Assembly (NCBI RefSeq): GCF_005405365.1
Contig: NZ_BJDX01000001.1
Coordinates: 62,001-126,000, forward strand
Reading direction: 5' to 3'
DNA: 64,000 nt
Source of the DNA: Enterococcus xiangfangensis
Lineage (GTDB): Bacteria; Bacillota; Bacilli; Lactobacillales; Enterococcaceae
The position numbers and the translations under genes were made by a program. Position 1 is the stretch's first letter, and each line of letters starts with the position of its first letter. This document shows positions 1 through 9,150 of this stretch, in pieces. The notes under the pieces were generated by a model. That model was not told the DNA's origin. It saw only the letters and a program-made list of their open reading frames with translations, and did no database searches.

Positions 1-776
1 TTCGTATCGACCATTTTTTCGATCGTTCCTGCCTCTTTTAGTTCTTTAATCTGTTTATTCAATTCTTTCACTAACTTTTTATTGCCTTTAGGAACTGCGA
101 TACGCAATGCATCTTCTTTCATACTTTTTAATGGAATATCTGCGATCATTAGTTCCGGATTCTTATTGACATAGGCATCTGCGACCGTTTTCTCAACGAC
201 CAATCCATCTAATGAACCATTTTTTACTTCGACAAAAATATTAGGAAGTTTTTCAATCGATACTAATTTGGCATTTTTCAATTGCTGCTTCACAATATTT
301 TCTTGGATCGTGCCTTTTTGTGCCCCCACTTGTTTATCAGCAAACTGTTCGATCGAAGTGAATTGATCAGCAGACTGCTTATTAATGACGATCACTTGCG
401 GCGATGTATAATAATCCGTAGTAAAATCAAAAACCTTTTCACGCTCGCTTGTAGCTGAGATCGCAGAAACAGCAATGTCGGCTTTGCCTTCTTTAGCTGC
501 CGCTAAAACTGCATTAAAACTCATGTCCACCCAATCAACTTTTACATCCATTTTTTTAGCAATGGCTTCCATCATTTCAATATCAGCCCCAACGATTTTG
601 TCTTTCCCATCAATCTCCGTATGGAACCCAAACGGCGCATAATCTGGTGAAGTCGCTACTTTGATGACGCCTTTTTCTTTAATCGTGTCTAATTTATCCG
701 CTTCGTTTTTGTTGCCACATGCTGTTAATCCCAATAAAATCAATCCCGCTAATACAACCTTCAAACTTTTTTTCAT
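1..776 (-). CDS. Amino-acid ABC transporter substrate-binding lipoprotein (3' end outside window)
   Basis: This is the N-terminal ~258 residues of a secreted solute-binding protein; the stop codon lies beyond position 1. It begins MKKSLKVVLAGL and has a signal peptide ending in the lipobox LTAC, so it should be lipid-anchored outside the membrane. The body reads as the SBP_bac_3 family (polar amino acids, glutamine or cystine), with the typical stretches VATSPDYAPFGF, GADIEMMEAIA and VSAISATSEREKVFDFT. The start is an ATG with AGGGA just upstream, and an extended -10 (TGcTATACT) sits on the minus strand near 803-811. The permease and ATPase expected downstream are not in the window. The amino-acid specificity cannot be read from the sequence. 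Confidence 0.88.
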   Translation of the reverse strand, partial: MKKSLKVVLAGLILLGLTACGNKNEADKLDTIKEKGVIKVATSPDYAPFGFHTEIDGKDKIVGADIEMMEAIAKKMDVKVDWVDMSFNAVLAAAKEGKADIAVSAISATSEREKVFDFTTDYYTSPQVIVINKQSADQFTSIEQFADKQVGAQKGTIQENIVKQQLKNAKLVSIEKLPNIFVEVKNGSLDGLVVEKTVADAYVNKNPELMIADIPLKSMKEDALRIAVPKGNKKLVKELNKQIKELKEAGTIEKMVDT

Positions 777-873
777 AGACTTCCCTCCGAATACTTTTTT
801 CAAGTATAGCATATTATTTCATTTTTTCTACACTTTTATGTATATTTATTTATATCGTTCAGGTGAAGTGTAT

Positions 874-897
874 AAAAAAAAGACGGCAAACGCCGTC
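874..897 (-). terminator. Terminator of the fab-acc operon
   Basis: A GACGGC/GCCGTC stem (882-887/892-897) with a four-base loop is followed on the minus strand by eight T residues. It lies a few bases after the accA stop and closes the fatty-acid operon. Confidence 0.85.
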
Positions 898-905
898 ACT
901 GAAAC

Positions 906-1691
906 TTAAAACTTTCGAAACCGTTGATACCTTTTTTCAATCAATTCCTCACTAGAATACTTTGTCAGTTCTGTGATTTTCTCGATCAATGCTTTTTTCA
1001 GCAGCTGAATGATTTTATCTTCACTAATTTTTTCCCCGTTCAATGTTTCAGGGATCACGCGATCAATAACAGCAAGTTCCAACAGCTCCGCTGCAGTGAT
1101 TTTCATCAGCTCAGCCGCTTCGTCCGCTCGCTTGCCATCCTTCCAAAGAATCGAAGCAAATCCTTCAGGTGAAAGAATCGCATAAATACTGTATTCCATC
1201 ATCCAAACTTCATCCGCAAGCGCTAAGGCCAACGCTCCCCCGCTGCCGCCTTCTCCAGTAATGATTGAAATGATTGGAACTTTCAAATCAGACATTTCTA
1301 ACAAATTGCGTGCGATTGCTTCGCCTTCTCCCCGTTCTTCTGCTTCAACTCCGCAGAACGCTCCAGGCGTATTTACTAGACAGATCACTGGCCGTCGAAA
1401 CTTTTCTGCTTGTTTCATTAAGCGCAGTGCTTTACGATAGCCTTCTGGATTTGGCTGACCAAAATTACGTTGCATGTTTTCTTTCAGATCGGCCCCTTTT
1501 TGGATTCCAATGACGGTAACTGGTTTACCTGCGAGAGTAGCTACTCCGCCAACAATCGCCGGATCATCTCCGTATAAACGATCGCCATGAAATTCTTGAA
1601 AGTCGGTAAAGACTTTTTCAAAATAATCCAAACTAGTTAAACGTTCTTGATGTCTGGCTAATTTTACAATTTCTCCAGCAGTTAGACTCAT
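906..1691 (-). CDS. accA: Acetyl-CoA carboxylase carboxyltransferase subunit alpha
   Basis: Alpha subunit of the carboxyltransferase half of acetyl-CoA carboxylase. With AccD it moves CO2 from carboxybiotin on AccB to acetyl-CoA, making malonyl-CoA for fatty-acid synthesis in the cytoplasm. The 261 residues carry the crotonase-like core, with [16 protein letters not shown] near residue 34 and [16 protein letters not shown] near residue 145, the oxyanion-forming glycine-rich turn. It is shorter than the E. coli protein (about 319 aa) because it lacks the N-terminal extension, as is usual in Firmicutes. Its ATG overlaps the accD stop (TAATG), indicating translational coupling of the two subunits. 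It is the last gene of the fab operon. Confidence 0.96.
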   Translation of the reverse strand: MSLTAGEIVKLARHQERLTSLDYFEKVFTDFQEFHGDRLYGDDPAIVGGVATLAGKPVTVIGIQKGADLKENMQRNFGQPNPEGYRKALRLMKQAEKFRRPVICLVNTPGAFCGVEAEERGEGEAIARNLLEMSDLKVPIISIITGEGGSGGALALALADEVWMMEYSIYAILSPEGFASILWKDGKRADEAAELMKITAAELLELAVIDRVIPETLNGEKISEDKIIQLLKKALIEKITELTKYSSEELIEKRYQRFRKF

Positions 1692-2557
1692 TAATCACAC
1701 CAGCCTTTCTGTTGATGAAATGCGAGCAATTGGGTCAATCGTTCCCGTATCGTAGTTCTGTGAACGATTTGATCGATAAAACCGTGTTGCAGTAAAAATT
1801 CAGCTTTTTGAAAATCATCTGGCAGCTGTTGTCGAATCGTCTGTTCGATCACACGGCGCCCGGCAAAACCTACTAATGTCTGTGGTTCAGCTAAAATAAT
1901 GTCTCCTTCCATCGCAAAACTGGCTGTTACACCACCAGTTGTTGGATCGGTCAAGACAGTAATATAAAGTAAACCTGCATTGCTGTGACGTTTCACCGCT
2001 GTAGAAATTTTTGCCATTTGCATCAATGAAAAAATCCCTTCTTGCATCCGTGCACCACCAGAAGCAGTGAACAAGATCACTGGCAATTTTTCACTCGTCG
2101 CTTTTTCAAATAGTCGGGTAATTTTTTCGCCAACGACGGTCCCCATGCTTCCCATAATAAAGTTAGCATCCATCACGCCAATTCCTATCGGCTGATCATT
2201 GATCGTGGCTTTGCCAGTCAACACCGCCTCATCCAATCCGGTTTTTTCTTTGACACTAGCGATCTTCGCTAGATAATCTGGAAAATCGATAGGATTCTTC
2301 TGCTTTAATTGATTATCCCAATCGATAAAACTCTTTTCATCAATCGTCAAAGCTAAACGTTCCCAAGCGCTGATTCGGAAACTGTAGCCGCAGTGCGGAC
2401 AAACTTTTTCAGCTCGGATTTCTTTTTTATATAGGGTCCGTTTGCAACTGGGACATTTTGCCCACATATCGTCAGGGACTTGCGGTTTTGTCGTTGGTCC
2501 ACTATCGCGGTTAGGATTGATCCGAATGTAGTTTTTTTTCTTGTTAAAAAGGCCCAC
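1691..2557 (-). CDS. accD: Acetyl-CoA carboxylase carboxyltransferase subunit beta
   Basis: Beta subunit of the acetyl-CoA carboxylase carboxyltransferase and partner of AccA. It has 288 residues. The N-terminal zinc ribbon is visible as [13 protein letters not shown]...CPHCGYS (residues ~35-58, four cysteines). The carboxyltransferase core follows, with [12 protein letters not shown] near residue 163 and [17 protein letters not shown] near residue 203. It lies between accC (11 bp gap) and accA (1-base overlap). Length and zinc motif are both normal for the family. Confidence 0.96.
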   Translation of the reverse strand: MGLFNKKKNYIRINPNRDSGPTTKPQVPDDMWAKCPSCKRTLYKKEIRAEKVCPHCGYSFRISAWERLALTIDEKSFIDWDNQLKQKNPIDFPDYLAKIASVKEKTGLDEAVLTGKATINDQPIGIGVMDANFIMGSMGTVVGEKITRLFEKATSEKLPVILFTASGGARMQEGIFSLMQMAKISTAVKRHSNAGLLYITVLTDPTTGGVTASFAMEGDIILAEPQTLVGFAGRRVIEQTIRQQLPDDFQKAEFLLQHGFIDQIVHRTTIRERLTQLLAFHQQKGWCD

Positions 2558-2568
2558 CTAAATTCCTC

Positions 2569-3939
2569 CTACTCGCTTTGTTGCCACTCAGGTAAAAATG
2601 TTTTTTGTAAAAAGCTGGTATCATAATCGCCGAACAAAACATTCGGATGCCCGATTAGATCCATTTGAAACTCCACGTTCGTAACGACACCGTCTGAGAC
2701 AAATTCTCCTAGCGCACGCTGCATCTTCATCAATGCATCAAAGCGATCTTCACCATGAACGATGATCTTAGCTATCATTGAATCATAATAAGGCGGGATC
2801 GATACGCCGCTATACATTGCACTGTCTACTCGCAGACCTAAACCGCCGCTTGGCAACAACAATGTTTTGATTTTACCTGGTGAGGGTGCAAAGTTGAACG
2901 CCGGGTTTTCAGCATTAATCCGGCATTCGATGGAGTGTCCCTTAAATTTAATCTCTGATTGCTTTAAGCCTAACGGTTCTCCAGCAGCGATCTTAATTTG
3001 TTTTTTTACGATATCGATTCCAGTGATCATCTCAGTGATCGGATGCTCTACTTGAATTCGGGTATTCATTTCCATGAAATAAAAATCGCCCGCTTCATCT
3101 CGCAAAAATTCGATCGTTCCAGCACTTTCATAGTTGACCGCTTTCCCAGCTTTAACAGCGATATCGCCCAACATCGCTCGGGTTTCTTCCCCAATCACCA
3201 CAGACGGCGCTTCTTCTAAAACCTTTTGATTGTTTCGTTGCAATGAACAATCACGTTCACCCAAATGAATAACATTTCCTTGTTGATCGCCCAATATTTG
3301 GACCTCGATATGACGGGCTGGATAAATAATTTTTTCCAGATACATCGCATCGTCACCAAAAGCCGCTTTAGCTTCTGATTTGGCCGATAAGAAATGCTGC
3401 TCAAGCTCATTTTTACTTGGGACTTTGCGAATTCCTTTACCGCCGCCGCCAGCCGCGGCTTTCAACATCACTGGATAACCGATTTTATCCGCTAGCTTTT
3501 CTGCTTCTGCTAATGTATTGATCGCACCATCGCTGCCGGGAATAACTGGGACTCCTGCGGCTTTCATCAATTGACGCGCATGGATCTTGTTGCCCATCGC
3601 ATCAATCGTTTTTTCAGTGGGTCCGATAAATTTAATGTTACACTCAGCACACATCGTTGCAAACAAACTATTTTCTGATAAAAAACCAAAACCTGGATGG
3701 ATCGCCTCCGCATTTGTGACGATCGCTGCACTCAAAATTCCCTGCATATTCAAATAGGAATCGATTGAGCGCGCCGGACCGATACAAATCGCTTCATCTG
3801 CCATCTCTGTGTGAAGTGCTTCTTTGTCTGCCTCAGAATAAACTGCAACTGTCTGAATTCCTAATTCACGACAAGCACGAATGATTCGTACAGCGATCTC
3901 GCCGCGATTGGCAATTAATATTTTTGAAAACATAGACAT
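2569..3939 (-). CDS. accC: Acetyl-CoA carboxylase biotin carboxylase subunit
   Basis: ATP-dependent biotin carboxylase that carboxylates the biotin on AccB using bicarbonate. It has 456 residues with the family order: N-terminal domain starting FSKILIANRGEIAVRIIRAC, ATP-grasp domain with the glycine-rich loop AAAGGGGKGIR (residues ~160-170), and the catalytic region EMNTRIQVEHPITEMITG near residue 290. The start used is the ATG immediately after the fabZ stop; a second in-frame ATG two codons later (3933) is nearly as good, since only a short GGA lies upstream of either. It is co-transcribed within the fab operon. Confidence 0.96.
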   Translation of the reverse strand: MSMFSKILIANRGEIAVRIIRACRELGIQTVAVYSEADKEALHTEMADEAICIGPARSIDSYLNMQGILSAAIVTNAEAIHPGFGFLSENSLFATMCAECNIKFIGPTEKTIDAMGNKIHARQLMKAAGVPVIPGSDGAINTLAEAEKLADKIGYPVMLKAAAGGGGKGIRKVPSKNELEQHFLSAKSEAKAAFGDDAMYLEKIIYPARHIEVQILGDQQGNVIHLGERDCSLQRNNQKVLEEAPSVVIGEETRAMLGDIAVKAGKAVNYESAGTIEFLRDEAGDFYFMEMNTRIQVEHPITEMITGIDIVKKQIKIAAGEPLGLKQSEIKFKGHSIECRINAENPAFNFAPSPGKIKTLLLPSGGLGLRVDSAMYSGVSIPPYYDSMIAKIIVHGEDRFDALMKMQRALGEFVSDGVVTNVEFQMDLIGHPNVLFGDYDTSFLQKTFLPEWQQSE

Positions 3940-4362
3940 CTATCCAATCATAAAAGTTAATTCTGCTTCGGCTACTTTTTTGCCATCGACATAAGCGATC
4001 CCTTTGCCGCAACCAGCTGCTGAACGAACTTTTGTTAATTCTACTTCTAAGAGCAGTGTATCTCCTGGAACGACTTTCTTACGAAACTTCGCTTTGTCGA
4101 TTCCGCCAAAATATGCCGTTTTCCCTTTGAACTCATCCATTGATAATAAAGCGACAGCTCCAGCTTGTGCCATTGCTTCAACAATCAACACGCCAGGCAT
4201 AACTGGTTCATGAGGAAAATGCCCTTGGAAAAATGGTTCATTGACAGAAACGTTTTTCTTTGCTGTGATACTCTTTCCGGCTTCTAATTCCTCCACGCGA
4301 TCAATCAATAACATTGGATAGCGATGCGGGATAATTTCTTTGATTTCTTCGATCGTTAACAT
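3940..4362 (-). CDS. fabZ: 3-hydroxyacyl-ACP dehydratase FabZ
   Basis: Removes water from 3-hydroxyacyl-ACP to give trans-2-enoyl-ACP in each elongation cycle. The 140 residues form a single hot-dog fold. The catalytic stretch [20 protein letters not shown] contains the His and downstream Glu of the active site. Position in the operon (between accB and accC) matches other enterococci and streptococci. Enterococci can carry a second paralogue (FabN) able to isomerise the double bond for unsaturated fatty acids. This copy sits in the main operon and is more likely the ordinary dehydratase, but isomerase activity cannot be excluded from sequence alone. Confidence 0.94.
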   Translation of the reverse strand: MLTIEEIKEIIPHRYPMLLIDRVEELEAGKSITAKKNVSVNEPFFQGHFPHEPVMPGVLIVEAMAQAGAVALLSMDEFKGKTAYFGGIDKAKFRKKVVPGDTLLLEVELTKVRSAAGCGKGIAYVDGKKVAEAELTFMIG

Positions 4363-4403
4363 TTTTTCCTCCTAATACCTGCTACTGTTTTTTTATAACT
4401 GTA

Positions 4404-4853
4404 TCAGCCAATCCGAAATAACGGTTGGCCGTATTCAACGACGTCTTCATTTTCGACTAAAATCTCAGTGATTGTTCCATCAAATTCGCTCGTGATCTCA
4501 TTTAATAATTTCATCGCTTCGATGATACAAACCGTTTCACCTTGTTTGACCGTATCACCAATTGATTTATAAGCCGCTTGTTCTGGTGAGGGCTGCAAAT
4601 AAACAATTCCTACAATTGGAGAAGTAATCACTTTTCCTTCCTCAACAACAGGAGCTGTTTCTTCTGAAACTGCCGGACTCGGTACAGTTGGAACTGACAC
4701 CGGTTCTTGTGCTGCTGAAGCAGGCGCTGTATTTTGGCGACTCGTCTGATTTTTATTCATATATAATTCAAAACTGCCTTCTTTTAAATCGAATTCAGTT
4801 AGACTTGAATCGTCAAACTGATGCAACAGTTCTTTGACTTCTTTGATTTCCAT
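4404..4853 (-). CDS. accB: Acetyl-CoA carboxylase biotin carboxyl carrier protein
   Basis: Biotin carboxyl carrier protein that shuttles carboxybiotin between AccC and the AccA/AccD transferase. It has 149 residues. An N-terminal helix (MEIKEVKELLHQFD) is followed by a flexible linker rich in Ala, Pro, Ser and Val (residues ~40-80). The C-terminal biotinyl domain has the modification site EAMKLLNE, whose lysine is the biotin acceptor. The start codon is 3 bases from the fabF stop, so translation is coupled. Biotinylation by a BirA-type ligase encoded elsewhere is required. Confidence 0.95.
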   Translation of the reverse strand: MEIKEVKELLHQFDDSSLTEFDLKEGSFELYMNKNQTSRQNTAPASAAQEPVSVPTVPSPAVSEETAPVVEEGKVITSPIVGIVYLQPSPEQAAYKSIGDTVKQGETVCIIEAMKLLNEITSEFDGTITEILVENEDVVEYGQPLFRIG

Positions 4854-4855
4854 GT

Positions 4856-6082
4856 TTAATCCTCCCAGCGCTTCAAGCAGATCACTGCGTTGTGACCGCC
4901 AAACCCTAGAGAATTACTTACAGCGTAATTGACAGGTGTTTCTTTCGCTTCGTTCACAACAATATTTGCTTTGATTTCTGGATCTATTTCTTGGATATTG
5001 ACAGTTGGTGGGATGAATTGATGCTGAATCGCTAATAACGATGCGATTGCTTCGACACCGCCGGCTCCACCCAATAAATGCCCCGTCAATGATTTTGTAC
5101 TGCTGACATAAGCATGTTCTGTTAGTGCTGACTCGATTGCTTTGCTTTCTGCTTTATCGTTTGCTTGAGTACTTGTTCCATGTGCATTCACGTAATCCAC
5201 ATCAGCAGGATCGATGCCCGCTTCTTTAACAGCTTCTTTGATTGCTCTTGCCGCGCCCTCTCCATCTGGTGAAGGTGCAGTCATATGATACGCATCACAG
5301 GTAGCACCATAACCTACGATTTCACCAAGAATTTTTGCGCCGCGTTTTTGTGCGTGATCTAGTGATTCTAGAACCAAAATACCAGCGCCTTCTCCCATGA
5401 CAAAACCATTTCGCTCAGTATCAAATGGGATCGATGCCCGTTTAGGATCTGTTGAAGTGCTCAGTGCAGTCAGTGAAGCAAAACCAGAGATACCGATCTT
5501 GTTGATACAAGACTCCGCTCCGCCAGCGATGATCACATCAGAATAGCCGTGTTTGATATTGCGGAAAGCTTCACCAATCGAGTGTGTTCCGCTAGCACAA
5601 GCTGTCACTGTGCTTGTACAAATACCTTTTGCTCCGATTCGCAATGCAACATTACCAGCTGCCATATTTACAATAGCAAGAGGAACGAACATTGGCGAAA
5701 CACGAGCGGGTCCTTTGGCATCCATTTTCAAGACTTGATCTTGGATCGTACCTAGACCGCCAACGCCAGAACCAATCATCACGCCAAAGCGTTCCATATC
5801 TTCTGTCGCAGTATCAATCCCGCTCATTTCTAACGCTTCAAGTGCTGAATAGATCGCATAAAGTGAATATGTTTCCATCCGTTTCGTATCTTTTTTAACA
5901 AAATATTTTTCTAAAGGGAAATCTTTGACTTCTGCCGCCAGCGTGATACCTGTTTGGCTGGCATCAAAACGAGTGATTGGGCCAAACCCATGATTTCCTT
6001 CTTTTAGATTTTTTAAAAATGTTTCTTCATCATTTCCGATCGGCGAGGCAACACCAAAGCCTGTAATTACGACACGATTCAT
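4856..6082 (-). CDS. fabF: Beta-ketoacyl-ACP synthase II FabF
   Basis: Condensing enzyme that extends acyl-ACP with malonyl-ACP. It has 408 residues with the thiolase fold. The catalytic triad is visible: Cys in TVTACASGTHSIG (residues ~160-172), His in VNAHGTSTQAND (~residue 300) and His in KSLTGHLLGGAGG (~residue 335). The C-terminal SNSLGFGGHNA loop is also normal. It is the only KAS I/II in the operon. E. faecalis has a second one, FabO, at a separate locus for unsaturated fatty-acid synthesis, and nothing like it is present here. Confidence 0.96.
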   Translation of the reverse strand: MNRVVITGFGVASPIGNDEETFLKNLKEGNHGFGPITRFDASQTGITLAAEVKDFPLEKYFVKKDTKRMETYSLYAIYSALEALEMSGIDTATEDMERFGVMIGSGVGGLGTIQDQVLKMDAKGPARVSPMFVPLAIVNMAAGNVALRIGAKGICTSTVTACASGTHSIGEAFRNIKHGYSDVIIAGGAESCINKIGISGFASLTALSTSTDPKRASIPFDTERNGFVMGEGAGILVLESLDHAQKRGAKILGEIVGYGATCDAYHMTAPSPDGEGAARAIKEAVKEAGIDPADVDYVNAHGTSTQANDKAESKAIESALTEHAYVSSTKSLTGHLLGGAGGVEAIASLLAIQHQFIPPTVNIQEIDPEIKANIVVNEAKETPVNYAVSNSLGFGGHNAVICLKRWED

Positions 6083-6099
6083 ATTTTTCCGTCCTTTCT

Positions 6100-6831
6100 T
6101 TACATGACCATTCCGCCATCAACATTCAATACTTGTCCTGTGATGTAACTGTTTTGTGCTAAAAATAGCGCGGCGTTCGCCACATCTGCCACAGTACCAA
6201 AACATTTTAACGGAATTTGCCCTTCCATTTGTTCTTTGACTTTATCAGTTAATCCATCTGTCATATCCGTTTTGATAAATCCTGGAGCGATCGCATTGCA
6301 TGTGATCCCTCGCGGAGCGACTTCTCGTGCAACTGCTTTTGTAAAGCCGATCACACCTGCCTTGCTTGCGGCATAATTACTTTGTCCAGCATTTCCAATC
6401 AAACCCACGACACTGGAAAGATTAATGATTATGCCTGCACGTTTTTTCATCATTTTTTTTAGAACTTGCTGCGTCATATTGAAGGTCCCCTTCAAATTGA
6501 TATCCATGACAGCATCAAAATCTTCTGGTTTCATCCGCAACAGTAATTGGTCTTTAGTGATCCCTGCATTGTTGATCAAGATATCGATTGATCCGATAGA
6601 CTCTTCACATTCCTTGATCATGTTTCCCGCTTCAGCAAACGAACTAATATCGCCGCAAATACTGACACACTTTACACCAAACGCTTCGATCTCTGCAATT
6701 TTTTCAGCAGAAATTGCTTTCCGACCATTCAATACGATATTTGCTCCCGCGCGCGCGAACGCCTGTGCTATCCCCCAGCCAATTCCGCGACTACTGCCGG
6801 TAATGAATACCGTTTTATTTGTTAATTCCAT
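6100..6831 (-). CDS. fabG: 3-oxoacyl-ACP reductase FabG
   Basis: NADPH-dependent short-chain dehydrogenase reducing 3-oxoacyl-ACP to 3-hydroxyacyl-ACP. The Rossmann motif TGSSRGIGWG is near the N terminus. The catalytic Ser-Tyr-Lys set appears in NLSSVVGLIGNAGQSNYAASK. I chose the ATG at 6831 (MELTNKTVFITG, 243 aa) because AGGGGG lies just upstream and the length matches the family. An in-frame ATG at 6870 would add 13 unusual residues and lacks a comparable ribosome-binding site. The 92-bp gap after fabD is longer than elsewhere in the operon. Confidence 0.94.
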   Translation of the reverse strand: MELTNKTVFITGSSRGIGWGIAQAFARAGANIVLNGRKAISAEKIAEIEAFGVKCVSICGDISSFAEAGNMIKECEESIGSIDILINNAGITKDQLLLRMKPEDFDAVMDINLKGTFNMTQQVLKKMMKKRAGIIINLSSVVGLIGNAGQSNYAASKAGVIGFTKAVAREVAPRGITCNAIAPGFIKTDMTDGLTDKVKEQMEGQIPLKCFGTVADVANAALFLAQNSYITGQVLNVDGGMVM

Positions 6832-6923
6832 TCGGGCCCCCTGTTTCATAGTGAGAAATTTATTTTCCAAGAAAAATATATCTGTCTTTATCCGTATAAT
6901 TTTTTAAACAAGAAGCAGAAAGA

Positions 6924-7847
6924 CTAGCTTAAAAAGCTGATCGTCTCTGCTAGAGTTTTGCTATCTTCTACTCGACTAGTTGCTAACGAGCGATCGATTT
7001 TTTTAATGAAGCCGCTGAGTGTTTTTCCTGGACCAATCTCGACGATTCGCGAGACTCCCAGCTCTTTCAATGTTTCGATACTGTCGCTAAAGCGGACTGG
7101 TGACATGACTTGTTTAGTCAGTAAATCGATGATCTCAGCTTGCGGCATAATTTTGGCCGTCGTATTAGAGATCACCGGAATCTGCATTTGATCAAATGCA
7201 ATCGTCTGCAGGACTTCATGTAATCGTCTGCTTGCCGGCTCTAATAAAGCCGTGTGGAACGGACCACTGACATTTAAAGGGATCAGTCGTTTTGTTCCAG
7301 CAGCTTGTAATAATTCGACTGCTTTTTCAACAGCTGGCGCTTCACCACCGATCACGATCTGCTGCGGCGTATTATAATTAGCCGGTGAAACGATCCCCAA
7401 TACTGAAGCTTGGTTGCAACAATCTTCGATCACTTCTGCAGATGTGTTCATCACCGCGACCATTTTACCGCTGCCAGTCGGTGCGGCTTCACTCATGAAT
7501 TGACCACGTTTATGAACCAGCTGGACTGCATCACCAAACGTTAGTGCGCCAGAAGCGACCAACGCGGTGTATTCGCCCAAACTCAATCCCGCCGTAATGT
7601 CTGCTTGATGACCGTTAGCCGTTAAGACACGTAAAAAAGCAGTACTGACTGTTAAAATTGCCGGTTGGGTATATTTAGTTTCATTAAGTTGGTCATTTTC
7701 TGTGAAACACAAGTCTTCCATCGAAAAACCAAGCAAGTCGCTAGCTTCTTCAAATGTTTCTTTCACGATTTTTTCTTGCTGGTACAACTCGTTGCCCATT
7801 CCGCTGTACTGAGCGCCCTGTCCGCTAAACAAGAATGCTGTTTTCAT
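6924..7847 (-). CDS. fabD: Malonyl-CoA:ACP transacylase FabD
   Basis: Transfers malonyl from CoA to ACP, supplying the extender unit. It has 307 residues. The N terminus reads AFLFSGQGAQYSGMG, the nucleophile serine lies in GLSLGEYTAL (family GxSxG, with Leu where many have His) and the catalytic His in GPFHTALLEPA. The ribosome-binding site TTAGGAGAC precedes the ATG. It follows acpP after a 64-bp spacer that contains a strong hairpin but no fabK gene. Confidence 0.95.
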   Translation of the reverse strand: MKTAFLFSGQGAQYSGMGNELYQQEKIVKETFEEASDLLGFSMEDLCFTENDQLNETKYTQPAILTVSTAFLRVLTANGHQADITAGLSLGEYTALVASGALTFGDAVQLVHKRGQFMSEAAPTGSGKMVAVMNTSAEVIEDCCNQASVLGIVSPANYNTPQQIVIGGEAPAVEKAVELLQAAGTKRLIPLNVSGPFHTALLEPASRRLHEVLQTIAFDQMQIPVISNTTAKIMPQAEIIDLLTKQVMSPVRFSDSIETLKELGVSRIVEIGPGKTLSGFIKKIDRSLATSRVEDSKTLAETISFLS

Positions 7848-7868
7848 AATCGTCTCCTAATAGCAGGA

Positions 7869-7893
7869 AAGGCCAGGCCTTACGCCTAGCCTT
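7869..7893 (-). other. Intercistronic hairpin between acpP and fabD
   Basis: AAGGCTAGGC and GCCTGGCCTT (minus strand) form a ten-base stem with one G-U pair and a five-base loop. Only TTT follows, so it is a weak terminator at best. It more likely acts as an attenuator or as a 3' stabilising structure that raises acpP mRNA relative to downstream genes. It sits exactly where fabK lies in E. faecalis. Confidence 0.6.
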
Positions 7894-7911
7894 TTCCCGA
7901 AATTTTATTAA

Positions 7912-8136
7912 TTAAGCGTTTTGTTTCTCAACGTATTCAACTAAATCTTTTACAGTTGTGATGCCGTCTTCTGTTTCGATTTTCACATCAAATTCGTCTT
8001 CGATCTCGTTAATGATTTGGAATAGATCTAAGCTGTCTGCTTCAAGATCTTCTTGGATGTTGGTTTCCAATTTCACTTCTTCTTTTTCTACTCCTAATTC
8101 TTCTACGATAATGTCTTGGATTTTTTCGAATGTCAT
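7912..8136 (-). CDS. acpP: Acyl carrier protein
   Basis: Small acidic carrier (74 residues) that holds growing acyl chains on a 4'-phosphopantetheine arm. The prosthetic-group serine is in [11 protein letters not shown] (residue ~35); the family motif is DSL, here followed by D-L-F-Q rather than the common D-T-V-E. It is strongly acidic with a four-helix pattern. Gene order fabH-acpP-fabD places it as the main fatty-acid ACP. A good ribosome-binding site (GGAGGAACC) precedes it, consistent with high expression. Confidence 0.95.
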   Translation of the reverse strand: MTFEKIQDIIVEELGVEKEEVKLETNIQEDLEADSLDLFQIINEIEDEFDVKIETEDGITTVKDLVEYVEKQNA

Positions 8137-8187
8137 AAGTTGGTTCCTCCGATAATTTTAAGTTTTAATTTTATATTTTTAACAAAC

Positions 8188-9150
8188 TTACAGCTGGATC
8201 AGCAGGTTGCCCCAAGCTAAACCGCCACCATAGCCTGTCAATACTATTTTTTGTCCCCCATTTAAAGATAAACGATTCGTTTCAACGAGTTCATCCAATA
8301 AAATCGGGATACTAGCCGCTGAAGTATTCCCATACTTCATCAGATTCATCGGGAATTTTTCAATCGGCTCGCCCATTTTACGAGCGATTTTTTCAATGAT
8401 TCGCTTATTTGCTTGATGCAGCAAGTAATAATCGACTGCCTCATCATCAACAAATTCTTTCAAACTTTTCGTTACTTCATTCAAGGCGAAATTCCAAATA
8501 CCGCGGCCGTCCATTGCTAAAGCCGTATCGGTCTTTGGTTCTTCATGGAAAATATTTTTATTAGCGTGAAAACCCGCTGTCAATGCTTTGGCTTGTTTCC
8601 CATCTGCTCGCAACATTTGCTTTACAATAGAAGGCTCTTCAGCAGCTTCTAACAAAACGCCTGCTGCGCCATCCCCAAAAAGAACAGCCGACGAACGGTC
8701 TTGCCAATCGACTAATTTTGAAGTCTTCTCACCACCGATTATGATGCCCCGCTGCATACCGCTGCGGATAAAGTTTTCGGCCGTTGCTAATGCATACACA
8801 AATCCTGCACAAGCAGCCGCTATGTCAAATGCCATCGCTTGTGCTGCCCCGATTTGTCCTTGGACCTGACAAGCGACTGAGGGTGAAGTATAGTCAGGCG
8901 ACATCGTAGCTACGATAATAAAATCTAAACTCATAGGATCAATCGCCGTTTTTTCCACCAATTTTTTCGCAACTTGTCCGCACATATCTGAAGTGTTTTC
9001 GACTTCTGCGATATGGCGTTGTTTAATGCCTGTGCGTGACTGGATCCATTCATCCGAAGTATCCATCCACTCAGCCAAATCATCATTTGTCACGATCTTT
9101 TCCGGCAAGTAACGAGCTGTTGCGATTATTTTTCCAAAACTCTTACTCAT
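8188..9150 (-). CDS. fabH: Beta-ketoacyl-ACP synthase III FabH
   Basis: Starts fatty-acid synthesis by condensing acetyl-CoA or branched acyl-CoA with malonyl-ACP. It has 320 residues. The active-site Cys is in DIAAACAGFVYAL (~residue 112), the His in YLLHQANKRII and the Asn in MKYGNTSAAS, which is the complete Cys-His-Asn triad. Its ATG overlaps the fabT stop by four bases (ATGA), so repressor and first enzyme are translationally coupled. Chain-primer preference cannot be judged by eye. Confidence 0.95.
   Translation of the reverse strand: MSKSFGKIIATARYLPEKIVTNDDLAEWMDTSDEWIQSRTGIKQRHIAEVENTSDMCGQVAKKLVEKTAIDPMSLDFIIVATMSPDYTSPSVACQVQGQIGAAQAMAFDIAAACAGFVYALATAENFIRSGMQRGIIIGGEKTSKLVDWQDRSSAVLFGDGAAGVLLEAAEEPSIVKQMLRADGKQAKALTAGFHANKNIFHEEPKTDTALAMDGRGIWNFALNEVTKSLKEFVDDEAVDYYLLHQANKRIIEKIARKMGEPIEKFPMNLMKYGNTSAASIPILLDELVETNRLSLNGGQKIVLTGYGGGLAWGNLLIQL

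Noticed and set aside
661..909. Plus-strand open frame of 82 codons across the lipoprotein start and the fab terminator
   Set aside because: It runs antisense through a signal-peptide region, an intergenic promoter and a terminator, has no ribosome-binding site and a composition typical of a reversed frame.
6425..6907. Plus-strand open frame of 160 codons opposite fabG
   Set aside because: It is a mirror of fabG codons with no Shine-Dalgarno sequence and no recognisable protein features; fabG itself is unmistakable.
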